Shown here piece by piece: positions 37,419 to 47,103 of a stretch of DNA of 64,000 nucleotides (position 1 is its first letter; each line of letters begins with the position of its first letter). The notes beneath the pieces are model-generated. The model had not been told where the DNA came from, did not search any database, and saw nothing but the letters and a program-made list of their open reading frames with translations. The position numbers and the translations under genes were made by a program. Origin of the DNA: Bdellovibrionales bacterium (lineage in GTDB: Bacteria; Bdellovibrionota; Bdellovibrionia; Bdellovibrionales; Bdellovibrionaceae). Location: assembly GCA_005793345.1 (NCBI GenBank), contig SXSU01000092.1, forward strand, positions 167,010-231,009. The letters are read 5' to 3'.

Positions 37419-38793
37419 AGAATGTGCGGTTGTCGGAGTTTGGAATCAAAATGAAGCAGCTAGGCTGGCTTATCTTGGGTTGTTTGCTATGCAACATCGA
37501 GGACAAGAATCTGCCGGGGTTGTTTCACTTTATGAAAATGAACATATACATCATAAAGGATTAGGTTTGGTCGAAGATGTTTTTTCTGAAGGTGATCTTG
37601 TTCGCTTAAAAGGAAAAGCAGCAATTGGTCATGCGCGCTACTCTACAACAGGTCAAAATCTTCTCACTAATGCTCAGCCATTAACTGCGCAACTTTACAA
37701 TGGCCCAGTTGCAATTGCTCATAATGGAAATATTGTTAATGCTGATGAACTAAGAACTAAATTAAAAATTGAAGGAAGTATTTTTCAAGGAACAAATGAT
37801 ACAGAAATTTTACTTCATTTACTTGCGAAAAATCCAAGTAGTGATTTAATTGAAGCTTTAAAAGAAAGTGTAAATCAACTTGATGGTGCTTTTAGTTTTG
37901 TAGTAATGAGCCATAATAAATTGGTTGCGATTCGTGACTCCTATGGTTTTCGACCTCTGGTATTGGGTAAAAAACTAAATGAAGAAAAAACTTATACTTA
38001 TGTTCTTGCATCAGAAACTTGTGCCCTCGATTTATTAGGAGCACAGTATGTACGTGAAATTGAACCAGGTGAAATTTTTTGGTTAGATGATACTGGTGAA
38101 CATTCAATTTACTTTGCTTCAACAAGATCAAGGCAAGCAAGATGTATATTCGAACATGTTTATTTTGCAAGACCAGACTCTGTAGTTTTTGGTCAGAGTG
38201 TTTATGAGTCACGTAAAAACTTTGGAAAAGTTTTAGCATTAGAAAATCAAGTTGAAGCTGATATTGTAGTCCCTGTTCCTGATAGTGGTGTTCCTGCAGC
38301 TATAGGCTATAGTTCACAAAGTGGAATTCCTTTCGAGCTTGGAATTATTAGAAACCATTATGTGGGAAGAACTTTTATTCAACCTCATCAATCAATTCGA
38401 AGTTTTGGAGTTAAAATAAAATTAAATCCACAATCCGCAATTTTAACTGGAAAGAGAGTTATTGTTATTGATGACTCATTAGTTCGAGGAACAACATCAA
38501 AAAAAATTATTGGATTAGTAAGAGCTGCAGGAGCCAAAGAAGTTCATATGAGAATTGCAGCACCACCAACAATTGGACCTTGTTTTTATGGTGTTGATAC
38601 ACCAATAAAATCACAATTAATTGCTTCACACCAAAGCATAGAAGAAATTAAAAAATTTATTGATGCCGATTCTCTTGCTTATCTTTCAATGGAAGGTTTA
38701 ATGTACGCGATGAAGGCAACTAAGAAAAACTTTTGCGCAGCATGTTTCGATGGAGACTATCCAACCCCACTTTACAATCATAAACTCAATTAA
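37402..38793 (+). CDS. purF: Amidophosphoribosyltransferase
   Basis: First enzyme of purine synthesis, making phosphoribosylamine from PRPP and glutamine. The start is TTG 37402 with GGGGAG upstream. The product begins MKTWREEC, so a 7-residue propeptide precedes the nucleophile Cys8 as in the Bacillus-type enzyme. The PRPP loop is RVIVIDDSLVRGTTSKKI. Cys in ARCIFEH, GPCFYG and CAACF fit the four ligands of the Bacillus-type [4Fe-4S] cluster. 463 residues. Last recognised gene of the purine operon. purD, purE, purK and purH are not in the window. Confidence 0.96.
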   Translation: MKTWREECAVVGVWNQNEAARLAYLGLFAMQHRGQESAGVVSLYENEHIHHKGLGLVEDVFSEGDLVRLKGKAAIGHARYSTTGQNLLTNAQPLTAQLYNGPVAIAHNGNIVNADELRTKLKIEGSIFQGTNDTEILLHLLAKNPSSDLIEALKESVNQLDGAFSFVVMSHNKLVAIRDSYGFRPLVLGKKLNEEKTYTYVLASETCALDLLGAQYVREIEPGEIFWLDDTGEHSIYFASTRSRQARCIFEHVYFARPDSVVFGQSVYESRKNFGKVLALENQVEADIVVPVPDSGVPAAIGYSSQSGIPFELGIIRNHYVGRTFIQPHQSIRSFGVKIKLNPQSAILTGKRVIVIDDSLVRGTTSKKIIGLVRAAGAKEVHMRIAAPPTIGPCFYGVDTPIKSQLIASHQSIEEIKKFIDADSLAYLSMEGLMYAMKATKKNFCAACFDGDYPTPLYNHKLN

Positions 38794-38881
38794 AAAAATT
38801 AAAGATAATTTATGTCTTTGGTTGGCATTTGTCTTGCTTAGAAGTCTTTCGTTGGGAAATAAAATTAAAATAGGGGGCACA

Positions 38882-40180
38882 ATGATACCAAAAAAACCAA
38901 GATTTTTTTTATCTCTGGGATTGTCATTCTTAATGGCGATAGGTGCAAATGCACAACCAGCAGAAAAAACTTACGAAGAGTTTAATCGAAATACTGGAAA
39001 TGATACTCAGCTTGAGTATCAATTTGAATTAACTAAAAATGTATATAAACAAGAACCATATGAAGCTGAATATTCTGTTTCAATACCTTATGAGGCGCAA
39101 GAAACATATTATGTAAACGTGCCTTACCAAGTTGAAGAGCCTTACACGGATTATGAAAGATATACTGACTCCCAATGGACGTGTCATAATGTAAGAAGAT
39201 ATAGAAGAGAGTGTCATAAAGAATCTTATTGTGGAGCGCCATTAAGTACAAATTTTGAAATTATGACACCACCTCCAAGTGGAGGTCATCGACCACCTCC
39301 TATTCATCCACCAAGTAGTGGTGGCGGCGGCCATAGACCTCCTCCCGGCGGCGGCGGCCATCATCCACCTCCACCACCTCATCGTCCACCAGGCGGGGGT
39401 GGCGGGAACCATCATCCACCACCACCACCCCATCGACCACCATCTTGTGTAACGCGAGATGTTTGTAGAGATGTGCCTTATAACGATCAACAATGTGGTT
39501 ATGAGTCAGTAGTTCGACAAAGACCAGTTACACGATACAGAACAGTTACTCGATATAGACAAGAAGAACGTACAAGAACTGTTACAAGATATAGAAATGA
39601 AGTTCGTTGTTGTGTTACGAAATATAAAGATGTTTTCGATCATCAATATGGGTTTGATGTTACAGTTCAATTACCGAGAGTATTTTTATTTGGTGCTGAA
39701 ACTGAAAAATTCAGAATCGCACTTCAGGGTACAGAAGAATCTCCTCAATTTGCTGTAATTCAAGATAATGACGAAATTATTTATGGTTATAAAATTTCTA
39801 AACAAGAAATTTCAGGAAGAAAAGTAACAATTGAATTAGATGTTGATCCTAGATTTGATTTGAGCAATGCAGGGCCAAATTCAATATCAAATTTTTCAAT
39901 TGTAACAAGTTCTGGAAGGTCATATTTAAATTTTTATGATGAAGTAAAAGTTCCTCATTTAAATACAAAATATATTTATGAAATTAAAGATAGAAATAAT
40001 AATACACTCGTAAAAGCTGAAACATGGAACAGAGGATTTAAAGCAGTGGAGATTTTGATGCCACAACAGATTCCTGTAAATGAACAAGTTACAATATTTC
40101 TACACGTTCACCGAGAAGGTGCAATGGTTAAAAATTATGATTTAGATTTTGATGTGAATTCAAATTTAAAAGTTAAATAA
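38882..40180 (+). CDS. Exported protein with His/Pro/Gly-rich insert
   Basis: Unrecognised. The open frame reaches back to 38750 inside purF, but ATG 38882 has GGGGG 5 nt upstream and begins a signal peptide (hydrophobic residues 9-24, ANA-QP), so it is chosen; 432 residues. Parts: a Glu/Tyr-rich segment with repeated YEAxxxVxxPYxxE units, two Cys pairs, a His/Pro/Gly-rich insert of about 60 residues encoded at 39265-39445, Tyr-Arg repeats (VTRYRTVTRYRQEERTRTVTRYR), then a beta-rich C-terminal domain. His-rich inserts may bind metal. Follows purF by 88 bp. Confidence 0.75.
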   Translation: MIPKKPRFFLSLGLSFLMAIGANAQPAEKTYEEFNRNTGNDTQLEYQFELTKNVYKQEPYEAEYSVSIPYEAQETYYVNVPYQVEEPYTDYERYTDSQWTCHNVRRYRRECHKESYCGAPLSTNFEIMTPPPSGGHRPPPIHPPSSGGGGHRPPPGGGGHHPPPPPHRPPGGGGGNHHPPPPPHRPPSCVTRDVCRDVPYNDQQCGYESVVRQRPVTRYRTVTRYRQEERTRTVTRYRNEVRCCVTKYKDVFDHQYGFDVTVQLPRVFLFGAETEKFRIALQGTEESPQFAVIQDNDEIIYGYKISKQEISGRKVTIELDVDPRFDLSNAGPNSISNFSIVTSSGRSYLNFYDEVKVPHLNTKYIYEIKDRNNNTLVKAETWNRGFKAVEILMPQQIPVNEQVTIFLHVHREGAMVKNYDLDFDVNSNLKVK

Positions 40181-40211
40181 GTTTAACTTCGCTTATATTA
40201 TAAAAAAGTTT

Positions 40212-40246
40212 AAAATAGGGGTGATTAAAAATCACTTCTATTTTTT
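40212..40246 (+). terminator. Intrinsic terminator resembling module B
   Basis: A 15-bp stem with two G-U pairs (AAAATAGGGGTGATT with AATCACTTCTATTTT) and a 3-nt loop ends in a run of T, 31 bp after the stop of the His/Pro/Gly-rich protein gene. The core GGGGTGATT matches module B of the dispersed element, so it may be a captured B module used as terminator. Confidence 0.75.
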
Positions 40247-40312
40247 AATGAGATATAGTTATTCTGCGGTTAGCCTTGATAGTTAAAGGCATCTTTGTTT
40301 TTCTTATTAAAT

Positions 40313-42169
40313 ATGAAAAAACATAAATTGATATTCCGCTTATCCACTTTTGCTTTTATAGCTTTTGTTTCTTTTAACGGTTTTGCTCAAGTAATAAATA
40401 AAGTTGTTTTTAAAAATCCAAATCAAAATTACAAAGTAAAAGGTGAAGACTATTTAGCTTATTTTGTAAACTTTCATAAAGAAAAAAATTTGGATATTAG
40501 TATTAAAAAAATATCACCACAGTTTAATTTAACAAAAATAAATGCAAAAAATTTTATAGGTGATGAAAATTCTCCATTAGGTGTTTTAAATGGTTCAGTT
40601 TCAGTTGATTGTTTAAATTCACAACTTGATAAAAATACCAGAAACTTAAATATTAAAACTAGCGTTTTTGCAGAAACATCCAAACAATATTTTGATCAAT
40701 GCAATGATGAGTTAACTAATATTCATAATACAGGTTTGGCAGGATTAATTGAATATACTCAAATTAATTATCAATTTCCGATTTTAAAACAAGTTCAGGA
40801 AATAGAGTTTCAATTTGAAGATGGTGAAAAACTTCGCGGTTATATTGCAACTCAGGATAATAAAACTCGCCCTTGGGTTATTATAAAATGTGGAATTTTT
40901 TGTACTGTTGGTGCAGAAAATGGTGATTCCATTTCAACTTATTTAATGAACTTATTTGACCAAGGTCCTTTTAATATAATTTATTTAGCTAATAGAACTG
41001 GAGTTACACATATTAAAGATAATAATAGCTTAACTATGGGTGGTTATTTAGAATCCCATGATTTGTTAGAAGTCGCAAGATGGTTAAGATTAAAATCTAT
41101 ATTTAAAAATAAAGTTACAGAAGTACATGCGCTTGGAGTTAGCTTAGGTTCATCTGCTGCTCTTTATGCATCAGCCTTTGATGAAGTTTATCAAAAAACA
41201 GCTGAAGCTCCAGAATATTTTTTTAACTCAGTAGCGGCGGTTTGTCCGGTGATAGATTTAGCTTCAACTATCAAGTTATTAACAGATTCAAATTCTATAA
41301 TTGCCCAATCATTCAGTTATTATACTTCAAAAAAAATTCTTGAAGTTAAGCCATTTCTAGATTCAAGTGTTGGTGGTGATATATTTAATTTTTACGGAGA
41401 GCCTTCAATTGAAAACTTATATTCAATTTTAGGAGAATTATCTTCTGGTTATGGAAAATTATGGGGTAATAATCTATATTATAAACGTGATTTGCCAAAA
41501 ATTGAAAATACTGATCAATTTTGGGAGTTAAATAACTTTGCAAAATCTAATCTTAAAACTAAAATTCCTACTTTAATTATTTCAAGTGACGACGATATGA
41601 TTGTTGAGTCAAAAAATAACGTTAAGCAATTAGAGAAAAAAATTAATGAAATTCATAACCCTAATATAGGTATTTTAAATTTAGCAAAAGGTACACACTG
41701 CGCACTTGCCACAGCATATGGATTTTCAACTGTCTCAACATTGTTTCGGAACTTTTACTTAAATAATAGTCCAATTTTTTCGAAAAATATAAAGGCCAAA
41801 AAAGTAAAATATAATTTTGATTTTTTAAGAAATCATTTAAAATCTGGTTATCATCTAAGACAAATTTGGACTTCAAAACTTAATTTTAAATCAGTTACCC
41901 TAACTTTTGAGATTTTTGATCCAGAGTCTAATTATGAATGTCAATTTGGTGATTTAAATTCAGAGCCAACTACTTTTTGCACTAAAACTATCGAAAAAGA
42001 AATTCCTTTTGATTTAATTGGATTAAATTTAGAAGATATACCGAAAACAGAAATCGAAGCGCAAAGATTAACTCGACAATTGAATTATAAAATTAAGATT
42101 GTAAATAATGGTAAAATTATTGAGCAAACTCAACTTCTTCCAAATGAAATAGAGATTCAAGAATTGTGA
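40313..42169 (+). CDS. Exported alpha/beta hydrolase-like protein
   Basis: A 618-residue exported protein. ATG 40313 is chosen over the upstream TTG 40295 because it starts a clean signal peptide (MKKHKLIFRLSTFAFIAFVS, cleavage near GFA-QV). The middle has GVSLGSSAALYAS, the GxSxG nucleophile elbow of alpha/beta hydrolases, and a plausible acid in PTLIISSDDDMIV and His in KGTHCALATAYGF, in the right order. The C-terminal part holds a separate unrecognised domain. Substrate unknown. A HAD phosphatase gene overlaps its stop by four bases. Confidence 0.75.
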   Translation: MKKHKLIFRLSTFAFIAFVSFNGFAQVINKVVFKNPNQNYKVKGEDYLAYFVNFHKEKNLDISIKKISPQFNLTKINAKNFIGDENSPLGVLNGSVSVDCLNSQLDKNTRNLNIKTSVFAETSKQYFDQCNDELTNIHNTGLAGLIEYTQINYQFPILKQVQEIEFQFEDGEKLRGYIATQDNKTRPWVIIKCGIFCTVGAENGDSISTYLMNLFDQGPFNIIYLANRTGVTHIKDNNSLTMGGYLESHDLLEVARWLRLKSIFKNKVTEVHALGVSLGSSAALYASAFDEVYQKTAEAPEYFFNSVAAVCPVIDLASTIKLLTDSNSIIAQSFSYYTSKKILEVKPFLDSSVGGDIFNFYGEPSIENLYSILGELSSGYGKLWGNNLYYKRDLPKIENTDQFWELNNFAKSNLKTKIPTLIISSDDDMIVESKNNVKQLEKKINEIHNPNIGILNLAKGTHCALATAYGFSTVSTLFRNFYLNNSPIFSKNIKAKKVKYNFDFLRNHLKSGYHLRQIWTSKLNFKSVTLTFEIFDPESNYECQFGDLNSEPTTFCTKTIEKEIPFDLIGLNLEDIPKTEIEAQRLTRQLNYKIKIVNNGKIIEQTQLLPNEIEIQEL

Positions 42170-42768
42170 AAAAAAATATTCAATACTTAAAAAAATACTT
42201 TGATGCTCTTATCTTTGATTTTGATGGCACTTTAATGAATACAATGCCAGCTCATAATCAAGCATGGATTGAAACCCTATTAAAATATAAAGTTGAAATA
42301 TCTGAGAAAGAACTTCAATCATTAGCAGGTATTCCTAACTTGAAGACAGCTGAATTATTATGTACCAAATATAATATAAATTTAGATCCAGAAAGTATTT
42401 CAAATCTTAAATCAATTCGTGCTGAAGAATTATTAATTCACGCTGAACCTTACTATGAGGTTGAAGAAGTAGTACGATCTTCAGTTTCTCATTTTAAGTT
42501 AGCTATTGTATCTGGAAGTCAAAAACATTTAATATCACCCTTGCTGCAAAAATACAATTTGGAGAATTTATTTGAAGTTGTTATAACTTGCGAAGACACA
42601 ATTCGAGGTAAACCTCATCCTGACCCCTTTTTATTGGGCGCTAAGAAGTTAAGTGTAGATCCAGAAAAATGTTTGGTATTTGAAGATGGACAATTAGGGA
42701 TAGAAGCTGCACTGAAAGCAAAAATGAAAACTCTGTTTGTAAAAGATGGCCATATTTTATGGAATTAA
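42166..42768 (+). CDS. HAD-superfamily phosphatase (beta-phosphoglucomutase-like)
   Basis: This 200-residue protein has HAD motif I DALIFDFDGTLMNTMPAH, motif II (LAIVSGSQ), motif III Lys in RGKPHPDPFLLGA, and motif IV FEDGQLGIEAALKA. The helical cap between motifs I and II makes it subfamily IA, as in phosphoglucomutases and small sugar phosphatases. Start is GTG overlapping the upstream hydrolase stop (GTGA). The small-molecule substrate cannot be told. Confidence 0.88.
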   Translation: MKKNIQYLKKYFDALIFDFDGTLMNTMPAHNQAWIETLLKYKVEISEKELQSLAGIPNLKTAELLCTKYNINLDPESISNLKSIRAEELLIHAEPYYEVEEVVRSSVSHFKLAIVSGSQKHLISPLLQKYNLENLFEVVITCEDTIRGKPHPDPFLLGAKKLSVDPEKCLVFEDGQLGIEAALKAKMKTLFVKDGHILWN

Positions 42769-42787
42769 TTTCATCTAACTTGCTTTG

Positions 42788-44185
42788 TCAAAAAAAAACT
42801 GGAATTTGCATTCCACCTTCGCTCACATTTACTTTGTAGGATTTATTTGTTGCCCTTGTAATAAAACCACCAACTTCAAAGTGATTAAACTTACCATTAC
42901 TCCAATCATATTGAACAAAAACGCCTAAATCCGAAATCACTTTGTGTTTTTTAGACAGAGTGCCTTCAACATTCAGAACATTAAGTTTTGTTCGCTCTTG
43001 AGCTACGTAATGAGATTCTTCATTTTTTTTAATATTTTTGAGTTGATTAAGAAGCCTATCATCAAAATAAACTTTTTCGCCACCTAAACCATCTACATGT
43101 TTTAAAACAAAATTTCTGTGATCTGTTTTTACATTATTTTTAATATTGGAAAGTAAATCAGAATGCAAAATAGCTGAATTTAAATTTGAGTCATTACCAA
43201 GTAATTTTTTTCGTAAATTTTTATCGCTAAGAAGTACCAAGATGGATTTAGAAGCCACAAGTCCAGTTAAAAATGGTGAGTATTGGGGTGTTTCGCTTCT
43301 TACTATATTTTGATACATTTGAGGTGCTCGTAAATAATCATTAAGTTCAAAACTATAACCCATTTGTAAAAAATCAGGTTTAAACTCTTCTTTTTTACCA
43401 ATAATAATTTTATTTTTTTTAAATTTAATTGGTAATCGTTGCAGTAATGGGTAATCATGACTTGAAAACTCAAACCCTAAAACCTGAGGAGAAATCAGTT
43501 TTAAATCTATTCCTTTGAGTGATGATTCTTTAAGTAAAACTTGCTCTTCCCAATCGTAAGCATCGTATTGAAAACGTGCAAATTTTTTTCCTAACCGAAG
43601 AAAATTTTTTATCTCTGCGCGAGTTGCATCTAATACATATTTGTTTTTAGCAAGCTCAGGTAAAAGAGATAGCATTGTTTGTTGAATAAATGTAACTCGG
43701 GTTAATCCACCAAAACCAATTTCATTTATTTCTAGTAATTTAGGTGAGTTTCCTTTTATGGGTTCGCCAACTATTGCCATATCAAAACGGAAACTTCCAG
43801 TTATTCTATTTTTCCTATATTTTAATACTTGCAGTTCATCAATTAGAAAATCCCGAATAGGACCATTCGGAATAATTGCTTTAACTTCATTAGCAGGTAA
43901 ACTGAGTAGTTTTAATACAAAGTTAGTAATATTATAAGCAGTTTTTTCAATTTCTTTGAAATAGCTATATGGTAATAATCGAGGTAAGACACCACAATCT
44001 TCTTCAGTGATTCCGATAAGACCTGAGTCAACAAATCGATTCCAAAGTTCAATTTTTTGTTCTTTGATTTGTGTGTCACTTAAGCGAAATGACGGAACAA
44101 AATTATTTTCAAGAGTCTGTTGTTGAAAATTTTTAGGCATAAAATATGATCCTTCAAGAAAATGTGATCGTAAATTAATTGGCAT
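42788..44185 (-). CDS. ATP-grasp-like protein (circularly permuted type suspected)
   Basis: This 465-residue protein resembles circularly permuted ATP-grasp enzymes: LLEINEIGFGGLTR in the first half looks like the metal-binding EIN motif, and the second half has FVLKHVDGLGGEKVYFDD (nucleotide-binding Lys and glycine-rich loop), HYVAQERTK, VFVQYDW and a C-terminal GFITRATNKSYKVNVSEGGMQIPVFF. Such enzymes form peptide or amide bonds, as in glutathionylspermidine synthase and DUF404/407 proteins. No partner genes of those systems are adjacent. Good AAAGG ribosome site. Confident as ATP-grasp fold, not as substrate. Confidence 0.6.
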   Translation of the reverse strand: MPINLRSHFLEGSYFMPKNFQQQTLENNFVPSFRLSDTQIKEQKIELWNRFVDSGLIGITEEDCGVLPRLLPYSYFKEIEKTAYNITNFVLKLLSLPANEVKAIIPNGPIRDFLIDELQVLKYRKNRITGSFRFDMAIVGEPIKGNSPKLLEINEIGFGGLTRVTFIQQTMLSLLPELAKNKYVLDATRAEIKNFLRLGKKFARFQYDAYDWEEQVLLKESSLKGIDLKLISPQVLGFEFSSHDYPLLQRLPIKFKKNKIIIGKKEEFKPDFLQMGYSFELNDYLRAPQMYQNIVRSETPQYSPFLTGLVASKSILVLLSDKNLRKKLLGNDSNLNSAILHSDLLSNIKNNVKTDHRNFVLKHVDGLGGEKVYFDDRLLNQLKNIKKNEESHYVAQERTKLNVLNVEGTLSKKHKVISDLGVFVQYDWSNGKFNHFEVGGFITRATNKSYKVNVSEGGMQIPVFF

Positions 44186-44330
44186 ATTTACCTTTCAAAT
44201 TAAATTTGAAAAAAAACTCACATTTTCTTGTCGGAATATTAATAATAAAATTACTATTACATTGGTCTAGTTTATCATTTATATTTCATTAATTTGAACA
44301 TAAAGATTTTGGTGGGAGTGGTAATTAATC

Positions 44331-45566
44331 TTAATCAAGATATTCAAGATCCTTATGAAAGGTTTCTTCTAAAAAATATAAACTTATATAAGAAAGGCTA
44401 AAAACAATTAAGCCAACAAAAATCATACTCTGTTGAATCCCATATGTGGGTTTTAAATATTTAAAAAATAAAGTCATAGGTATTACTGAGCCACGAACAA
44501 AATTGGGCACACTAGTCGCCACAGTTGCTCGTAAATTTGTTCCAAATTGTTCGGCTGCAACTGTTACAAAGATCGCCCAAAATCCAGCCCCTAAGCCAAT
44601 GCAAAAGCAAATAAAATAGTAAAATTGCGAGTTACGATTTGGACTCATTGTAAACAAAATTATTAAAAATAAAACTGTTGCTGTAATAAAAAGTAAAATA
44701 CTTTTTATACGACTATTTAATTTTTGACTTATTAGACCACTTAAGAAATCACCAAACCCTAAACCTAGATAGCTAATACCAATGGATTTTGCAGAAGTAA
44801 TTTCACCTATAACTCCTATTTCATTGGCCAGTTCAGGAGAAAAGGCCATTACTAAACCTGCAATAAACCAAATAGGAACTCCTATCATAACCGTGTTATA
44901 AAATCTGAAAAATCTTTTTTTACTTTTAAATAAACTTAAAAAATCACCCCATTGAACATTTTGATGATTTTCAAACTGTTTTTTTTGACCTTTAAAAAGA
45001 TGGGATTCACTCACTTGAATTCTTAAAAATAAGAGCAAGAGGCCGAGCACCCCACCAATGATATAACAAGTAGTCCAATTAAATTTTTCTACAATAATAG
45101 CTCCAAATGTGGCACCGAAAACACCAATGGTGGCAACAAGAGTTGTTCCCATTCCTCGCTTTTCTTTGGGAAGCAATTCAGATACTAATGTGATACCAGC
45201 TCCAAGTTCACCAGCCAAGCCAATGCCAGAGATGAATCGCAGAATAGCATACCATGAAACATCTGTAACAAAAGCATTTAAAATATTTGCGGTCGAATAT
45301 AATAAAATTGATGAGAACAAAACATTTAGACGACCTTTTTTATCTCCTAGTATGCCCCAGAAAATTCCGCCTATCAGCATTCCTGCCATTTGAAAATTTA
45401 GTAATAAGATTCCAGTTTCAACAATTTTGTCTTTTGGAACACCGATTGCCTCTAAGCTCTGTACCCTTAGCATATTAAAAAGTGTAAGATCAAAAATATC
45501 TACAAAATATCCAAGAGCTACAACTAATACAGCAGGAGTTAATAAAGTTGATAATGCTGAAGTCAT
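44331..45566 (-). CDS. MFS transporter
   Basis: This 411-residue inner-membrane protein has about 12 hydrophobic segments and the loop-2/3 signature GGIFWGILGDKKGRLNVL of the major facilitator superfamily. A large central loop at about 195-210 separates the halves. SGIGLAGELGAGITLVSELLPKEKRG is the sugar/organic acid symporter signature. The overall look is that of metabolite:H+ symporters, substrate unknown. A complete hairpin element stands just upstream of the start. Confidence 0.9.
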   Translation of the reverse strand: MTSALSTLLTPAVLVVALGYFVDIFDLTLFNMLRVQSLEAIGVPKDKIVETGILLLNFQMAGMLIGGIFWGILGDKKGRLNVLFSSILLYSTANILNAFVTDVSWYAILRFISGIGLAGELGAGITLVSELLPKEKRGMGTTLVATIGVFGATFGAIIVEKFNWTTCYIIGGVLGLLLLFLRIQVSESHLFKGQKKQFENHQNVQWGDFLSLFKSKKRFFRFYNTVMIGVPIWFIAGLVMAFSPELANEIGVIGEITSAKSIGISYLGLGFGDFLSGLISQKLNSRIKSILLFITATVLFLIILFTMSPNRNSQFYYFICFCIGLGAGFWAIFVTVAAEQFGTNLRATVATSVPNFVRGSVIPMTLFFKYLKPTYGIQQSMIFVGLIVFSLSYISLYFLEETFHKDLEYLD

Positions 45567-45581
45567 TTATTCCTCAATTCA

Positions 45582-45726
45582 AAAATAACTGCTCATGATT
45601 AAATCTGATCGCTTCGCGAGTATACGAGACAAAATCCTTCGCCGTTATTTTCCTGTTTAATTGGGGTGATTTTTGAATCACCCTGTATTATGAAAACCTA
45701 AACTTACGTTTGTATTTTCATAATAA
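45582..45726 (+). repeat. Composite hairpin element (A-B-C)
   Basis: A full copy: A 45582-45650 with subfamily-II right arm (ACGAGACAAAATCCTTCGCC), B 45662-45683, C 45687-45726 with TTATGAAAAC / arms. It fills the leader of the MFS transporter gene. Confidence 0.9.
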
Positions 45727-45777
45727 TATTAATTATTTTAATCAATCAAATTAAGACTTCATATGCATTAATTTAAA

Positions 45778-45888
45778 TTATGGAGAACCAGCAATTTCAA
45801 CTATATTACCAGCAGGATCTTTAAATTGCACTCCTGCAAATCCAGAATCAAGATCTCCGTATTCATGGAAAATTTCAATATTATTTTC
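45778..45888 (-). pseudogene. Decapitated VOC/glyoxalase-family gene remnant
   Basis: Minus-strand frame from the stop at 45778 codes for 36 residues ending with FAGVQFKDPAGNIVEIAG. This is the typical C-terminal strand pair of vicinal-oxygen-chelate (glyoxalase/bleomycin-resistance) domains, with the metal-ligand Glu in NIVEI. The frame is closed by a stop (889-891) only 36 codons upstream, so just the tail is left. The plus-strand metalloprotease open frame starts inside it. Confidence 0.7.
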
Positions 45889-47103
45889 TTAATTTATTCA
45901 ATTAAAGTTTCTGCGTATTCTGGAAGTATTGCGGGTAATCCTGCAGATTTTGATCCACTTGCTAAACCACAAGTTTGGTTTTTAGGAAATAAAGAAATTC
46001 AATGGTGTGTTGAATTTGGTGAAGAAGATCATTTATATACTTCAAAAGATGTTGCATTGAAATTGATTAATCTAAATTTTCAAACGTGGAGTGATTATTT
46101 AAAAATTAAAATATTACGTGAGGAGTGGTATAAAGATGTTCCCTTTATAAATTTAAAAAATAAGTACAATGCTACTTGCAACGGTAATGAGGATCTTACT
46201 TTTTATATAGGTAAAACAGATGAAAAAATTCAACCCTACTTATCACGATTCGTCGAGCCCCATGGATTATCAAGATTACTAAAGTATGATTCAAATATTG
46301 GGTGGGGAAAAGGTTTTATATGGATAAGGCCAATTGATCTAAACGAAATTTTAAAAAGTCCAATTTTTTATCCCCTTGAACAACAATTTGCGGCTTTGTT
46401 GAATCATGAATTTGGACATATGCTTGGAATTGGTCACATAAGCGAAACAATTATGAGAGAGAATTTAGCAGAGGTATTAAATTCTGGACATGTTAATCTA
46501 TTGAAAGATGATAAGTTTCACATGACAATTGACCAAACTAAAGAACTTTTCTTTTCGTCCTCCCGAGGTGTAGGTGCATTGGCTGAAATAATTTTTAATT
46601 TAAATGAGAATGAGAAATTATTTTTTAAAACTCTATTTGGATTTGATTTTAATTTTGAAAGCTTTCATATGGGATTTATGCAAAGTGAAAATGAAACTTC
46701 TCACATGGGTATACTCTATGTGGCCTATGCTGATACAAGTGGCGAATTATTGCCTCTCCCTAAAGTGCATGTGGTTAAAAATGATCAAGGACAGTTCATT
46801 TATGCTCAACGCCATAAACTTAAAGGAAAGAAATTTTTAGTTAAATTATTTAAAGATACCATGGTTCAATTTTCCACAAGTGATAATCCTATTTTTCGAG
46901 TTGTTTATAAATATAAAGAATACAAATTAAATGTCCCAGGTTACCTCATAGAAGGTGAGTTAATAATTGATGAAAATGTGAAGTTACCAATAAAGTACAT
47001 TAGAAATAAAGGTGCAGATGAATATGTCAATTTAACGGCACAACTCAATGGTAAACAAGTTCCAATTTTTAAGGGATTACTTTCATCTCAACCCTACTGG
47101 TAG
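45865..47103 (+). CDS. Exported matrixin-like metalloprotease
   Basis: A 412-residue protein with the metzincin zinc motif HEFGHMLGIGH (His181, Glu182, His185, His191) and a following Met-turn candidate in SETIMREN. ATG 45865 gives a signal-like N-terminus (NIIFLIYSIKVSAYS) that lacks the usual basic n-region, and there is no ribosome site. The start lies inside a VOC gene remnant on the other strand, so the true 5' end may have been lost in a deletion. The catalytic core looks intact. Likely secreted protease for digesting extracellular protein. Its end overlaps the convergent metalloprotease gene by 10 bp. Confidence 0.75.
   Translation: MENFNIIFLIYSIKVSAYSGSIAGNPADFDPLAKPQVWFLGNKEIQWCVEFGEEDHLYTSKDVALKLINLNFQTWSDYLKIKILREEWYKDVPFINLKNKYNATCNGNEDLTFYIGKTDEKIQPYLSRFVEPHGLSRLLKYDSNIGWGKGFIWIRPIDLNEILKSPIFYPLEQQFAALLNHEFGHMLGIGHISETIMRENLAEVLNSGHVNLLKDDKFHMTIDQTKELFFSSSRGVGALAEIIFNLNENEKLFFKTLFGFDFNFESFHMGFMQSENETSHMGILYVAYADTSGELLPLPKVHVVKNDQGQFIYAQRHKLKGKKFLVKLFKDTMVQFSTSDNPIFRVVYKYKEYKLNVPGYLIEGELIIDENVKLPIKYIRNKGADEYVNLTAQLNGKQVPIFKGLLSSQPYW

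Noticed and set aside
38750..38881. N-terminal extension of the His/Pro/Gly-rich protein into purF
   Set aside because: The ATG at 38882 has a ribosome site and starts a signal peptide; the upstream part overlaps purF in another frame.
39242..39493. Minus-strand ORF very rich in Trp and Met
   Set aside because: It is the complement of the His/Pro/Gly codon runs of the exported protein gene; no ribosome site and composition explained by the other strand.
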